In this document: piece after piece, positions 10,682-22,207 of the stretch
Position numbering within the stretch: the stretch's first letter is position 1
How the letters are laid out: every line of letters begins with the position of its first letter
Source: Scedosporium boydii
Lineage: Eukaryota; Ascomycota; Sordariomycetes; Microascales; Microascaceae
Direction of reading: 5' to 3'
Assembly: GCA_002221725.1 (NCBI GenBank)
Contig: NJFT01000005.1
Coordinates: 124,001 to 188,000 of the forward strand
Length of the DNA: 64,000 bases
Notes under the pieces: generated by a model
Told to the model about the DNA's origin: nothing
The model's input: only the letters and a program-made list of their open reading frames with translations
Databases searched by the model: none
Position numbers and translations under genes: made by a program

Positions 10682-12904
10682 TCAGTGTCCTGCATCATTC
10701 CCGTCCGCGACAGCTGCGTACTCCTCGAGCATCCAATCCAAAAACGCATCCCACCGCTTCTCCCATTCCGCCTGAACATTTTGTCGCTCATCGGTCGACA
10801 TACATGAGTGTTTTAGACTCCACTCAATGAGCTGTCGCCAGCCATGCAGCGACATATCGGACTTGCCAATCATGACTTGGTAAAAGTCGTGAGATAATGT
10901 TGACCTGTGGGCATTGTCAGCTCCGCTTATATCCAGGCCTAACAGAAAACATGGGAGTGAGGGGAAAACAATGACCAGTGGATCTTGTGAGAGGGGCAAG
11001 GCGAGATCGCACAATATCCCAAAAAATCGAGGACTTGAGGGAAAAAAAGTGAACAACCTGCACGTCACCCGTCCTCTTTTCCCCCGAAGTGGACAAAACA
11101 TTGAAGAGGAACAGGCTTGCTAGAAGGAGCAGTTTTGAGCAAACTTACCTAAAAAAGGTTCCGTTATCCGAGTTCACTGTGCAGTGCACATTGTTTGCGA
11201 GAAGGGTGTACATGGCATGGCCGCCAACTCGGGGTGTAAGACCCAAGACCTCGTTTGATATCGGGCACAGCTCGAGGCAAATCCCCCGCTCCTTCATGCG
11301 CTCCATGACGTACGGCTGTCGCGCCAGAGCGAACCCGTGCCCGATGCGTTTGGCATCGAGAAGTAGTGCGTCAAGGAGGTTTTCGTCCGTCTCTGTCCCG
11401 ATATTGAGCGTCTCTCCACAGTGGAAGAGGAAGGGTATGTCTAAATTCTCCTCGATGCATTGCTTCCGAAACTCGAGGAGCTCAGGCACGAAAGTCTTGA
11501 GAGGGTTTGGTTCAGCCTCTTCCCCAACAAGGTCGAAGCCTATATATTATAGTCATGCAGTTATCAGTATCAAATGTAAGATTGCCCTTAAAAAGATAGG
11601 AGAAGAAACACACCAGCAATCCACTCCGGCCACCTCTTCTTGAAGGCACGGCATTCATCTAGCGCAAATCGGACCTGCTCCCTAGAGAACACCCTCGGCG
11701 TGCAGTAGATAATCTTAAGTCCTCCGAAGTACCCCTGCTTCTGCGCCTGAAACTTGTTGTACTCGTCGATGATGATATGCATAATCCCCTCGTTGTTTAT
11801 CGTGCGGGATGCATCGTCAACGTATAGCTGATTAGTCTTCATAAAGTTTGGCCTAATTTCAGCGTATTGGATATTGTCTCTGACGAATTCTTCGAGGCAC
11901 CGTCGGGTGTATATCCGGTAGGCCGACTCGTAGTTAAAAAGCCCCTTCATCATGCGTGTCCTCCCGTTGAACTTTTGCCATGCCCTGGTTGTCGCCTTCT
12001 TGTTAGAGTTTCCATCAAATTTGTTCGGGAGCGGAAGCAGAGGAGGTGCTCACCCCGAACATGTTTGGAGTTTGTTGTGTGCCTCCTCCTCATCGAAGAG
12101 AAGTTTCCGTTCTAACCATTCATCTACACTAATGTGTGGATTATGAGAAGAAAATTCATCAAGGAACTGCTTGAACGGCATCGTTTGACGTGGCTGATAT
12201 GTTGCCGAGAATAAATTCCCAGGTCGTTCCTTCTCGGGCGGCAGAAGAGAGAACTGGATCTCACATCGGTCGAAATTGAAGGAGCTGTGGTCTAAGATTA
12301 ATGGGAGATCGCTAGTGATGAACATGCGATCCATGTTCTTTGCAACTTCGAGCAGAACACTAGGGTCTAAGCACGCGTTGAAGTGAATGTGAAGGTGTGC
12401 ACCCTTGGGCATGTGGTGCGCGACGCGGAAGACATCTGTCTGCTCTATCAACGACTCGTTTGATAGGAAATGGTCCCCCGCAAACCGCGGATGGCGTTGG
12501 CCGCCGTAGCCTATGCGAGGCTCGGCTGCCTTGTAGACTCTAAGGTTGTCTCTCTTTTTGAGGAGCTGCAGTATCTGGTCCGCCTTCTGTTCCTTCTTGC
12601 TAGCATGGACGGCACACTCATGATCAAAAGCGATCGCGTGCTGTCGTTTCTTGACCTCATCTCGTTGCGTAAAGTAATCCTCGACGCTAGAGAAGCCCAG
12701 CTCCGCCGAGGCTAGAGGGTGTTCAGCCATAGTGACTGGAGCCGTAACTGAGCTGGGACCCGGTCGCGCTGGCTCCTGGACCATGATGCGGGGGCGCTTT
12801 GCGGGCTTCAAGTCTGATGGCGAATCTAGAGAAGTATCGGCGACTCTAATATTCAAATTTTCATCCGACCCCGCCTTGCTTTCGTTCGAGCACGACGTCC
12901 CCAT
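10682..12904 (-). CDS. Adenosine deaminase, ADGF/CECR1 type
   Basis: Exons are 12904-12054, 11984-11614, 11539-11149 and 10904-10682, giving 611 aa. Introns are 69, 74 and 244 nt; the first uses acceptor ACCAG, which alone keeps frame. Metal and catalytic motifs of the adenosine/AMP deaminase superfamily are present: HLHIH (about residues 170-174), FHCGET and RIGHG. The last motif reads NSDNG where most deaminases have a second Asp (SDD). WQKFNGRTRMMKG and the NYESAYR segment mark the CECR1/ADGF branch. The likely reaction is adenosine to inosine and ammonia. The start is uncertain: the frame is open back to 13270, and 12904 (MGTSCSNES) or 12730 (MAEHPLAS) are both possible. No clear signal peptide is seen from 12904. 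Confidence 0.85.
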
Positions 12905-14233
12905 GGATGAGAACGAGCGAGCGCCAGCGCTTTTGAGCAGAAACGTGCCTCCGATGTTGCTGGAGTGAGATAAAGAACGGCGCCCTAGCTGCGAGGCTGG
13001 GCTAGGCTCCCGGAATGGATGAGGAGGCTGATGATGAAAAAATAAAGAAGGAAATGGCCAAGTCTCTCGACGTCTCCGGTTGCGGTTTTGTGTCCAGCGA
13101 CTCTCAAGGTTGAATGAAGGCGCGACGATTGAAGGCTTGTTTGTCTGGGAGATGCGAGCCTTCATGCGCAGAATGAGGCTCACAATGGCGGTTAAAGAAA
13201 CGCGATTGGTCCCTTCCATTAAGATGAGAATGATCGAAAATGCTTCAGAGCGAGATGGTGGCGTCCTCAAGTGAACACAGGAGGGTGTTCACGGCCTAGA
13301 TATAATCGCGACATTCATTCTGGCCAGGTCTGAATATGTCGAAATTGAAAGAGGGCTTCAATGCTCATTGAATGTGAGAATGCAGCAGAACGCGGGGGGG
13401 CTGTGCTGGTGCTGCCTCGAATCGAATAAATTAGACGCTTGATGTTCGATTTCGCGCAGGTCTTACCATCAACACTCTAAGAAATAAGTAGGTGGTAAAC
13501 CAATATTTCTTAACCAAGCCTCTCCAGCTGCCTAAAGTGAGACCAGATTGTTTTACCAGTTTCTGCTCGCCTTCTACTTGCCTTCGAGAACAGCTCTATT
13601 CTGTATGCATTATTGAACCTAGGAATTTGATGTGAAGAAGCTGAATCCGCCTTTACAAGTAGATATTGCGTTAATTGACGCTGGCCAAAGTCTACAATGG
13701 CGCGCTAGAGTGATTTTGGTGCCCATATCTACTTGTAATTACTACCAGGCACTGCTTTGTCTGACTGTTAGCCCCGTTACACTGATCCTGGAGTTTGAGC
13801 ATTGCTCATCAATTGATGCTTCATAGAAGAGCACAGGTATTGGCAATCATTGAGCACTAAATCCACCTTCTGCCATCGGATTCATTGTTGTCGTTTCATT
13901 TTCCTCGAAAATCATACCTTGCTAGCCTCCAAGTTCCAATCAAAATGAAATAGTACAGCCACACGTCTCTCGCGATGAAGACCCAAACTTGACAAGTAGA
14001 CAAACTAGCGACATCCCGAAGGAACTTTCAAAGACATCTTGATGCCCCACCACGATGCCAAGTTGGTTGTGGATTATATTGATAGATAAGATCGAATTTA
14101 TGGGAGTCCTTCGTCGCGGTCTCCGCATTGCCAGGTCAGTCACGGCCCAAGCCTTCAATGATTACCCCGTGTTGGTTCCCATGAACTTGGTCTCCTACGA
14201 ACAGGGTTGTATCGACCAAGGTCCGTGTGACAG

Positions 14234-14257
14234 TTGATCAAGGGCCCCCTTGATCAA
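14234..14257. repeat. Perfect inverted repeat, 11-nt arms
   Basis: The left arm TTGATCAAGGG and right arm CCCTTGATCAA are exact reverse complements separated by CC. Each arm contains the palindrome TTGATCAA. It sits alone in a gene-free spacer. The function is unknown; it could form a hairpin or be a dyad binding site. Confidence 0.9.
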
Positions 14258-14461
14258 TGTCGATGCTTGGCTTTCTGGTCAAGCTTTCGGCGGGTTCTCC
14301 AAGGACATAGCCGTTTTTCCAGTTCTCAGCGCGATGACTTGCCGAAGAGGCAAGACGTCTGTCTCTTCTGCGGCCGGACGAAGCATCAGACAGCGGAGTG
14401 TGCTATTCCACACGATGCCAGTCATCGAGGCCAGCTCTACTTCCGTAAGTCGAACATTTGA
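14234..14461 (+). other. Orphan frame with CCHC zinc knuckle, possible gene or gag relic
   Basis: The frame contains an exact C-x2-C-x4-H-x4-C zinc knuckle (CLFCGRTKHQTAEC, about 14364-14405) followed by a GQLYF segment and then a good splice donor (GTAAGT) near 14452. Zinc knuckles occur in gag proteins of LTR retroelements and in cellular nucleic-acid-binding proteins. No Met with a sensible upstream exon, and no downstream exon, could be assigned, so it may be an exon of an unmodelled gene, a degraded retroelement piece or chance. It is listed as a possible fragment only. Confidence 0.3.
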
Positions 14462-16310
14462 GGAATGCCCATTGCTATCAGAGCCTAGACTATGTCTAAA
14501 TAGCGAGTTTTCTCCGATCTCGAGGAAGCTCACTTTCTATTGCTTGCTGAAGGTGAACACCACAGAATCTACTTCGTGTGGGCTAGCACTCCTGGTGAGA
14601 TCCTATTACTTCGTACAAAGTAGTGGGGGGGGGGTCAATGCTACCGATCCAGGTGTTAATTGTCCAGGCACGTCTCACTGCTAAGGAGTGGTCAGCCAAT
14701 AGTACAAAACAGATCTACTTCATTTGCATCGAGGAAGTGGAGGTAGTTTTTCTACTTCGTGCTTCATACCCGAGATTGTGCCACTCAGCCGCAGCGCCAG
14801 AGCAACCCCATGTGAGAAAGTACTGAGTATTAGGTCTAAATCGGTTGTGGTGCCACAATATGTGAGAACCAAGTTCTCGGGTTGGATTTGACTTGTGGTG
14901 CTAGGCCCAGAAACAATTGCCGAGCACGGGCATTCTTGCAGAGTACAAAAAGACCTTGGGCTCTGGTGCTGGGCCTCTCCAAACCGTCTCGCAAAGACAA
15001 CACAATATGACCGGACATTTTGCTGGCAACGTCGATGTGACCAATGTATCATTGATCAAACCTGTTCTGTTTCTGTATGTCCACCACCCCCAAGAGCCCA
15101 TGGGATTGGCGCCTCGAGTCGATGAAAGCTGGTCATGTATATATGTCTACTTCTATGTACTAAGTCTGCTTCGTAATTGATGTATTCCCTCAGCTGGTCG
15201 GGTTCCAGGGGCATCAAGCAAAGTATCCCGAACCTGGTCGTGGCTGCACCACAGATCCAACTGGGCAACAAACGCTACAAAGTAAACACCAATAAAATTA
15301 ATCATCGATCTCTTGGTCCTCACCTCATCTAAGTTGATAGGCAGCTTCTCCGCCAACTTTCTTTCAACCTTCTTGGGTCGAGTCTTGATCAGACCTGGGC
15401 TGGCCACCGTTCTAGTCTCGTGACGCCTCTACAAGCATAATGTAATTTGTTGTACGAAGTACAAAGGTACTACAGCAAGTATTACACTTGTACGAAAGTA
15501 GTAGGAACAATGAATAATAACCTTTCCTCTGTTCAAGAAGAACTTTGAACCCCGCGAAATCCGCATCTTGACTCGGAATGAGCATTGAAACAGGAGAGAC
15601 AAACGAAATGATGAATTGAAGGCTCTTGCCGCACAATGGAAGCGCCACGGTCTCTCTCATATCTCTATGTACGATTCTAAACTCTTCAGGATTGATCTTT
15701 CCTTCTCTTTGCTAGCCACACGCCATTGTCACTTCCACACCGATCAAAGAAATCCTACATAGTAGAAATCATAGACATCCTAGAAACCCTCCATCTTTCA
15801 TCATCACCACACCGCTTTTCTTCCTCAACCAATGCCTTTGACTCTCCTGAATCCAACTCCTCCTTGGGTACTTGTGGTAAGATTCAGCCTAGCTTAAGTT
15901 CTGTGCACCTTGCCCATCCTTTCCCCCTTGTATGAGCACCATTGCTGTTATGAGCTAGCCTTCCGCTCTCTTTCTCAACTGCTACAAGTACTTCATACTA
16001 CAAGTACTTCCACACGTCGTCATCAACTGATATCCATTGTGTGTTGGGTTCTAGACATGGGGCCCCAGCTTCTCGGATCATCTTCCTAGCTCTTCACCAT
16101 TCGCTTGATCTGCTGCAGGCCAATTGGCATTGTTTGCTTTTTTCCCAAACACTGACAGTGACGCAGAATCCCAAAGGCCAACCCTCGCCACCACTCCTCT
16201 TCCAGGGCTCATGCTCAATGGTCAGCCAGCAGCCAGAACCTCTTTCCCACAACACGACTATTGGTTATTCCTGGAATAATACTCTCTAGGAGGAAAAATA
16301 AAATAAAACC

Positions 16311-16372
16311 CTTCCCTTTTCTTTTTGTCCTTTTTCCTCTCCCTCTCCCTCTCTTTCACACTAACCCTCAGC
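16311..16372 (+). promoter_or_regulatory. Pyrimidine-rich tract before Argonaute
   Basis: This is an almost pure C/T stretch (CTTTTTGTCC, CCTCTCCCTCTCCC and similar) about 230-290 nt upstream of the Argonaute start. CT tracts of this kind commonly lie near transcription starts in filamentous fungi. A promoter role is inferred. Confidence 0.4.
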
Positions 16373-16600
16373 CTTACTCCCCTGCATGCTTTGGCCCTAA
16401 TCCAAACCTGGTGGATGCCAAAAGTACATGAGTGGGCCCCAATCAATCAGCTTGAAATCATCCTGTTTCTTCTTTCAATTTACCGCCGATATCGCGAGCA
16501 ATTGGGGTTTCCCTCCAACGGCAACCATTCCGGCCGACTTTCCTGAATCCTACTTGCCTGGCAGCGAAGCTAGAAACCTGCTCTTGGTTGCCCTCTTACC

Positions 16601-19600
16601 ATGGCTGATCGCGGAGGTGGCCACGAGCGAGGTAAGCGAGGCGGTGGCCGTGGTGCACCTCGTGGACGTGGTGCTGGTGATGGCGGTGCCCCTCGTGGTC
16701 GGGGTAGAGGCGATGGCGGTGGCCGCGGACGCGGACGTGGAGACAGTCCGGCCGGGGAAGGCCGTGGTGGTGGAAGGGGTCAAGGCCCTCCTTTCCGAGG
16801 AGGCGGTCGTGGTCGCGGCGACTATTCTAGCGAAGGTGGTGGCCGCGGCGGCTACGGTGAAGGCAGGGGCGGTGGACGAGGTGGACGCGGATTTGGAGAT
16901 CGCGGTGGTCGCGGCGATCGGGGCGGTCGTGGTCGTGGATTCGGCTTCGCCCGTGGTGGCGGTCCCATGGCTCCGCCAAAGGCCTTGCCAACGACGTAAG
17001 TTGAATTTCCTCGGGACAGCTCCCTGTTCTATGGCCTAACCTGGCCTAACCTGGCCTAACCTGAGAGAAAACAGTTTTCCCGAGCCTGACAAGGCCACAA
17101 ACGATCTTGAGAACGACCTGCTTAGTGTCGAGGGCAAGATGGCCTCACTTTCAGTCAGTAAGGAGATTGCGGTTAGGCTGCCCGTTCGCCCCGTTTTCGG
17201 CACCAAGGGCATCAAGGTTAAGCTTTGGGCAAACTACTTCAAGCTTGACTTGAACGCGGACAGAGATCTCTATCTCTACCACCTGGAGTATTCCAAGATC
17301 GACGCCGAATCGTCTGCCTCGGAATCAGACACAGGAAGCTTCAAAAAGAAACGCGAGCCCGGAGAGGCTCCGAGCCTCAAAGGGGCTAAGCTTGCACAGG
17401 TCGTCGAAGCCACCGTCGACCTTGTCAAGACTTTCAATCCGGGCGTGGCCCTGGCTACTGAGCTTAAATCCAAGATTGTCACTACGGAGAAGCTCAATTT
17501 GCCCAACAACCCAATGATGGTTCCCATTTCCATTGAGGGACGCTCGAGAAGGGATCTCTATTCCGTCTCCTTTGAGGGCCCTAGGGTCCTTAACCTCCCT
17601 CAAGTGGCGGAGTATCTTAAGACGATGCAGGAAGCGGACGCCAGCTTTCCCAAATTTGAGGATGTCGTCGATGCTCTTAACATCGTTCTCGGACACACTG
17701 CTCGTACGAAGCGGACCATATCAGTCGTTGGCTCCAGACGATTCTTCGAAACTGGGCTGACTGGCAACCACCCGGGCGGCTTTGAAGGAGATGAGGAGAA
17801 GAGCTTCCTGGTGCCTTCTGTCCTGGCAATCTGTCGAGGCTACTTCCAGAGTGTCCGTCTGTCGACTGGACGGCTACTCCTCAACACAAACGTGACTCAC
17901 GGTGTCTTCCGAGTAGAAGTTGACGTCAAGGACATCTTCAGAAGACTCAACATCAATCGTCGCAACTCGTTGGGCGATCTGAATGTTCTTGCCCGAATTT
18001 TCAACCGAGCTCGCGTGGAGTACAGATTCCGAGGAGCCAATAGTGACAAGGACCTAAAGCGTCAAAAGACCATCCTGGGCCTCCTCGAATCTGGGCGCGG
18101 TATGGTAGTCGACGGCCTGAAAATCGAAGACACCCCGTATCCTGGTCCCTCTCAGGTGTCCTTCTTGACACAGCTGCCCGGCGATGCAGCGCCGGTTCAC
18201 CGAACCGTTACGCAATACTATAAAGAAAGTAAGCGGATGGCTTTTTTTTCTCTCTTCCTTTTTACACTTGTGAGGCTGACAAGGTTTAACAGAGTATGGC
18301 GTCGACATCAACACCGAGTGGCCACTTTTGAATGTCGGTACTCCGGTCAAGCCGGCGTTCGTGCCGGCCGAATTCTGCCGCATTCTCCCTTCCCCCGTCA
18401 AGATCAAGCTCAATGAAATGGACTCACAGGCCATGATTGAGTTTGCCTGCCGACAGCCGGGTGATAACTACCACTCCATCATGACTCGGGGTCAGGATAT
18501 CCTTCAGCACGACGCGGCCTTGCTTGTACGTATGGATCCAGTTCACACGGCTCCCCTCGCTCCGCTCTTACTTGGAAGCTTGCTAACAGGGTAAACAGGG
18601 AGATTTTGGCATCAAGGTCGGCAAAGGCCTCCTGACGGTCTACGGGCGGGAGCTGAGCGCACCCACTCTCTGTTACAAGCCCGGCGGCAAGCAGGCCAAG
18701 ACCGGTCCCAAGTTCAAACCCTCGTTCGGCGCGTGGAATATGAGCGGTCTGAAGTTTGCCATTCCGGGTCGATCCATTACAAGCTGGGGATGCGTGGCCA
18801 TCGGCATCCAAGCTCAGGACGAAGAGGTTATAAGAATTGCCAACGAATTCCGAGCCCAAGTCAACAACAATTGCGGCCTTCACATGGATGATACGCCTTC
18901 TCACGGACTCACTAAAGTTTTTGTCCGGCCCGGCGACCCCAACATGCAGAGTAAGATCGAGACCGCTTTTGGTAGACTTGCTAAGGAACGGGTTCAAATT
19001 CTCCTCGTCTTTATTCCACGCAAAGACACGCAGCTCTACGCTGCTATCAAGAGGGCGGGTGACGTCGAACTGGGCATCCATACTGTTTGCATGGACTGGA
19101 AGAAGGCTAGCAAGGACAAGGGCCGAGCTGGCTACTTTGGCAACGTGGCGCTCAAGTGGAATCTAAAGATGGGCGGCGTCAACCACCAGTTGGTCGATAC
19201 GGTGGGCCTCATTAACGAAGGAAAGACGATGATTGTCGGGTACGACGTGGTGCATCCGACCAACGTTGCAACGGCGGCCGAAGCGGCGGCACCTAGCGTG
19301 GTTGGTATGGTTGCCAGCATCGACAAAGAGCTGGGCCAGTGGCCAGCTACGGCGTGGGTCCACACAAGCCGGATGGAAGTGTGCGAGGATGATCAATTGA
19401 AGGGGGCGTTCGAATCCAGATTGAACTTGTGGAAGATCAAGAACAATGGACGGCTCCCCGAGAACATCATCATCTATCGAGACGGTGTTTCGGAAGGGCA
19501 ATTTGCGCTCGTTCTGGAGAAGGAGGTTCCACGAATTCGAGCTGCGTGCCGCACAATGTATAAGAAGCCACCGCATCTAGCGTTGATTGTATCGGTGAAG

Positions 19601-20104
19601 CGGCATCACACTCGATTCTACCCGACTAGCCCCGAGCACACGTCGCGGACGGGAAATATCCGGCCGGGAACGGTGGTGGACCGCGGAGTGACTCAAGCTC
19701 GATATTGGGACTTTTTCCTCACGGCCCATGACTCTATCAAGGGTAAGTTTGACAAATTCTTTTTTCTTTCACCCCCTTGAGTGGGCTTCTTTTATTAACC
19801 GGTTGGTCTTTTTTTTTTTTCTGAACGCATAGGCACTGCTCGTCCGGCACACTACACGGTGCTTCTGGATGAGATTTTCGCAATTCGGGCGGGAAGAAAC
19901 GCGGCCGATGACCTCGAGACCATCACACATGATCTTTGCTACATGTTTGGTCGAGCTACGCGTGCGGTCAGCATCTGCCCCCCAGCTTACTACGCGGACA
20001 TTGTTTGCGAGCGTGCCCGAGTGCACCGAGGACTGCTCGGCCCCAGCGGAAAGGGCAAATGGCAGGTGCATCAGAATATTCGAAACTCGATGTACTACGT
20101 TTAA
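16601..20104 (+). CDS. qde-2: Argonaute (QDE-2-type), RNA silencing slicer
   Basis: Exons are 16601-16995, 17075-18228, 18293-18525, 18599-19742 and 19833-20104, giving 1065 aa. Residues 1-125 are an RGG/Gly-Arg-rich tail. The N, linker, PAZ and Mid regions follow, and PIWI is at about 790-1050. The slicer tetrad looks complete: D810 (GYDVVHP), a candidate Glu finger near E854, D889 (IYRDGVSEGQF) and H982 (RPAHYTVL). The C-terminus ends in MYYV, as is usual for Argonautes. The protein binds small RNAs and cleaves complementary RNA in quelling-type silencing. Intron 1 (79 nt) holds three tandem copies of a 10-mer carrying a branch-site consensus. Other introns are 64, 73 and 90 nt with standard signals. 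No Dicer or RdRP gene is nearby. Confidence 0.95.
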
Positions 20105-20649
20105 GAGGGCGTGCGTGGCATGGATGGGTGAAGACTGAACACGCAGGTCACAACTAAGAATGCCAAGGATCAATCGATGGGATGTGACAAGGGGTTGCGA
20201 CCTAACCGTTAGTGTTCATCTGTCGTAGCCCGAAACGAAGTTTGCGAGGCGGACTTAATTTTTTTAAAGTCTTGCGAGGGACGGGGCTACGGACTTAGAT
20301 GCAGTGTTATGCCTGTTATGCTGCTGCCTGAATTTCCGAGGACAAAAATCGGCGCACCACTATCTCCGATGCCGATCGTTTGGTTGTTATGCGGAATGCA
20401 TGCCGCAGTTAGCTAGCGCAACAGTGTAGTATTAGTGCACTAGTGGTCTAGGACGGATGGTGCACTGCGGTACGTGGGGATACACTGATACACTGATACA
20501 CTGCCTCGCTCTCGTTTCCCCATTGCCTGGTCTGTCCAATGTCCTGTCCTCGTTTGATGGCGGACCCTCGCCGAATTTAGAGTTATTTCCCAAATTCGCT
20601 AGCATCGGCAACTTTTGAAGTCGACAATTAGTAATGTGGGTAGTACAAT

Positions 20650-20709
20650 TACTTCGTATTTCCAATGTTCCCCTGTGAGTCGTCGTTTGTGGACGTGTCG
20701 TACGAAGTA
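20650..20709. repeat. Pair of TACTTCGTA / TACGAAGTA 9-mers
   Basis: There is one copy in each orientation, at 20650-20658 and 20701-20709. They belong to the dispersed intergenic 9-mer family described in the findings. Confidence 0.85.
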
Positions 20710-21090
20710 GCGGGCTCAATGATGTGTTATTGGACCCAAGCGAGCGGTGGTCTGTAATAGTCATCTGAAGAAAGGGTGGTGTGCCTGACTGGAGCTTTTC
20801 TACGATGTCCCTGTTGTCTCTGAGTCTTACGTGGTTCATACGGATGGGCTGTCGTAATGTCTTGAACTTCGTCCACGATGTTGTTCGAGCTGAGAAGTTG
20901 AGCTTGAGCCGCAACACAGCGACCAGCGACCAGCGACCAAGCCGCCATAGGAGTGGGCATTGGAGTGGTGGTCCAGGCTTGGAAAAATATCATTGATGTC
21001 AAGCCAAGGAAAGGGAGAACTTATTTTTCTTTTTCCTCCCAAGAAAGATACATGGATGGATGTACATTCGTTCACCAAAACTTCTTGCTC

Positions 21091-21112
21091 AAAAAAAAAA
21101 AAAAAAAAAAAA
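21091..21112 (+). repeat. Homopolymer run of 22 A
   Basis: An uninterrupted poly-A run in the spacer. It could be a simple repeat or the tail scar of a retroposed RNA; no target-site duplication is visible. Confidence 0.95.
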
Positions 21113-21315
21113 GGTACGAAACGAAAGCTGAGATTGGCTATTGATGTTATGTCCGATAATATTCAGGAGTCCTCCACTAGTCACACTACGACATCGGCAT
21201 GGCGGGCAAAACCCACCGACGAGCGTGGGTCCTCGACACACCCTCTTTTCATTGCTCCCTGGCCCATGTGCGCCATGTGCTTGGGGACATTTTCCTGCGG
21301 ACAAGGGAGGTTGTG

Positions 21316-21331
21316 TACGAAGTACTTCGTA
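21316..21331. repeat. 16-nt perfect palindrome TACGAAGTACTTCGTA
   Basis: Two copies of the intergenic 9-mer overlap in opposite orientation to make a perfect 16-nt palindrome. A palindromic site of this size suits a dimeric binding protein, but none is known to me. Confidence 0.9.
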
Positions 21332-21760
21332 GTGCAGGTGTGTCTTGGCGGGCGGAATCCCGCTACACCCAAGATGGTGGTGTTTTGGGTTTTTTTTTTT
21401 GGGCTGATCTTTTTTGGGTCAGCCCTAGTTCATTTCCCGACATGCATTTGATGATCCATTTCCAGTACGAGTTTAAGTAGAAGTAACATGAGTTATGGCC
21501 TCGTTATGGGGGGACTTCAAGGTACTTTTTTGACCCGTCATCCTTTGGCTAACAAGCTCATGCCAGAGCGGAGGATGCCCCGTTCTTTGATTTTTCCCTG
21601 GGGTTGACGGGGGATCTAGGCGTTGTTGGCTTTGATTCGGGCTACGAGAGAAAGTACCTCCCAGCTGTGAAAGTGCGGCGCGGGACGGAGTGTAGTTGCC
21701 CCGTTGTGATCCATGATTCAAGGGAGAGAGAAGGAGAGAAAGAGTCGAATCCTGGAGTTC

Positions 21761-21768
21761 TATATAAG
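21761..21768 (+). promoter_or_regulatory. TATA box candidate for the MFS gene
   Basis: TATATAAG matches the core-promoter consensus on the coding strand, 440 nt upstream of the MFS start. That implies a 5' leader of roughly 400 nt with C/T-rich tracts at 22086-22112. Confidence 0.45.
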
Positions 21769-22207
21769 AACGTGAAGGAGGAACACGGACTCGTTTGGTC
21801 TGTCTTTCGTCATTTCCCAGCGGACTTCACTTGTTCTTCTTCACTTTCTTCACCATTCAAGAGACCTTGCTTTTTGTAATTTCATAGACAACTGCAAAAA
21901 CATTCCCCGTTTGGACATTAACGCCTTCGTATCTCGCTTCCACCACGTCTTCGCTACACGGCTCGTCCCCTACTAGACACCCCGGGCTTACCCGAGCAGA
22001 CCAATTTGATCACTATTTTTTTTCAGCCCCTGCTAGAGCCTCCCTGATATATATTTAGACTCACACGAGGCTCTACCGTTCTTCCTCGCTCCCTTTCTTT
22101 TTTTTCTTTTCCTCGTAGCGGGTCTCCACAAACACAAGAAAGGCAAAAAAGTGGTTTACTCCTCCAAGTTTCTCTCAAGCAAAGCCCCCATCCCCCCTTC
22201 CAGCACC

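Larger units (their letters stand above)
12905..16600. other. 3.7 kb spacer upstream of Argonaute
   Basis: This is the longest stretch in the window without a firm gene. It holds the deaminase promoter (right of 12904), an orphan frame with a CCHC zinc knuckle (14234-14461), a 24-nt perfect inverted repeat (14234-14257), exact TACGAAGTA-type 9-mers at 14607 and 15453 with several near matches (14569, 14757, 15493, 15982-16010), and a pyrimidine-rich tract at 16311-16370 just before Argonaute. No transposon coding remnant is clearly legible. Confidence 0.5.
20105..22207. other. 2.1 kb spacer between Argonaute and MFS gene
   Basis: This holds the Argonaute 3' flank, a triplicated ATACACTGAT-like stretch at 20478-20502, exact TACGAAGTA/TACTTCGTA copies at 20650, 20701, 21316 and 21323, a 22-A run at 21091-21112 and the MFS promoter. 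No gene is recognised. Confidence 0.5.

Noticed and set aside
16428..17039. 203-codon frame overlapping the RGG exon of Argonaute
   Set aside because: An alternative frame of a Gly/Arg repeat; the RGG reading fits an Argonaute N-terminus and splices correctly.
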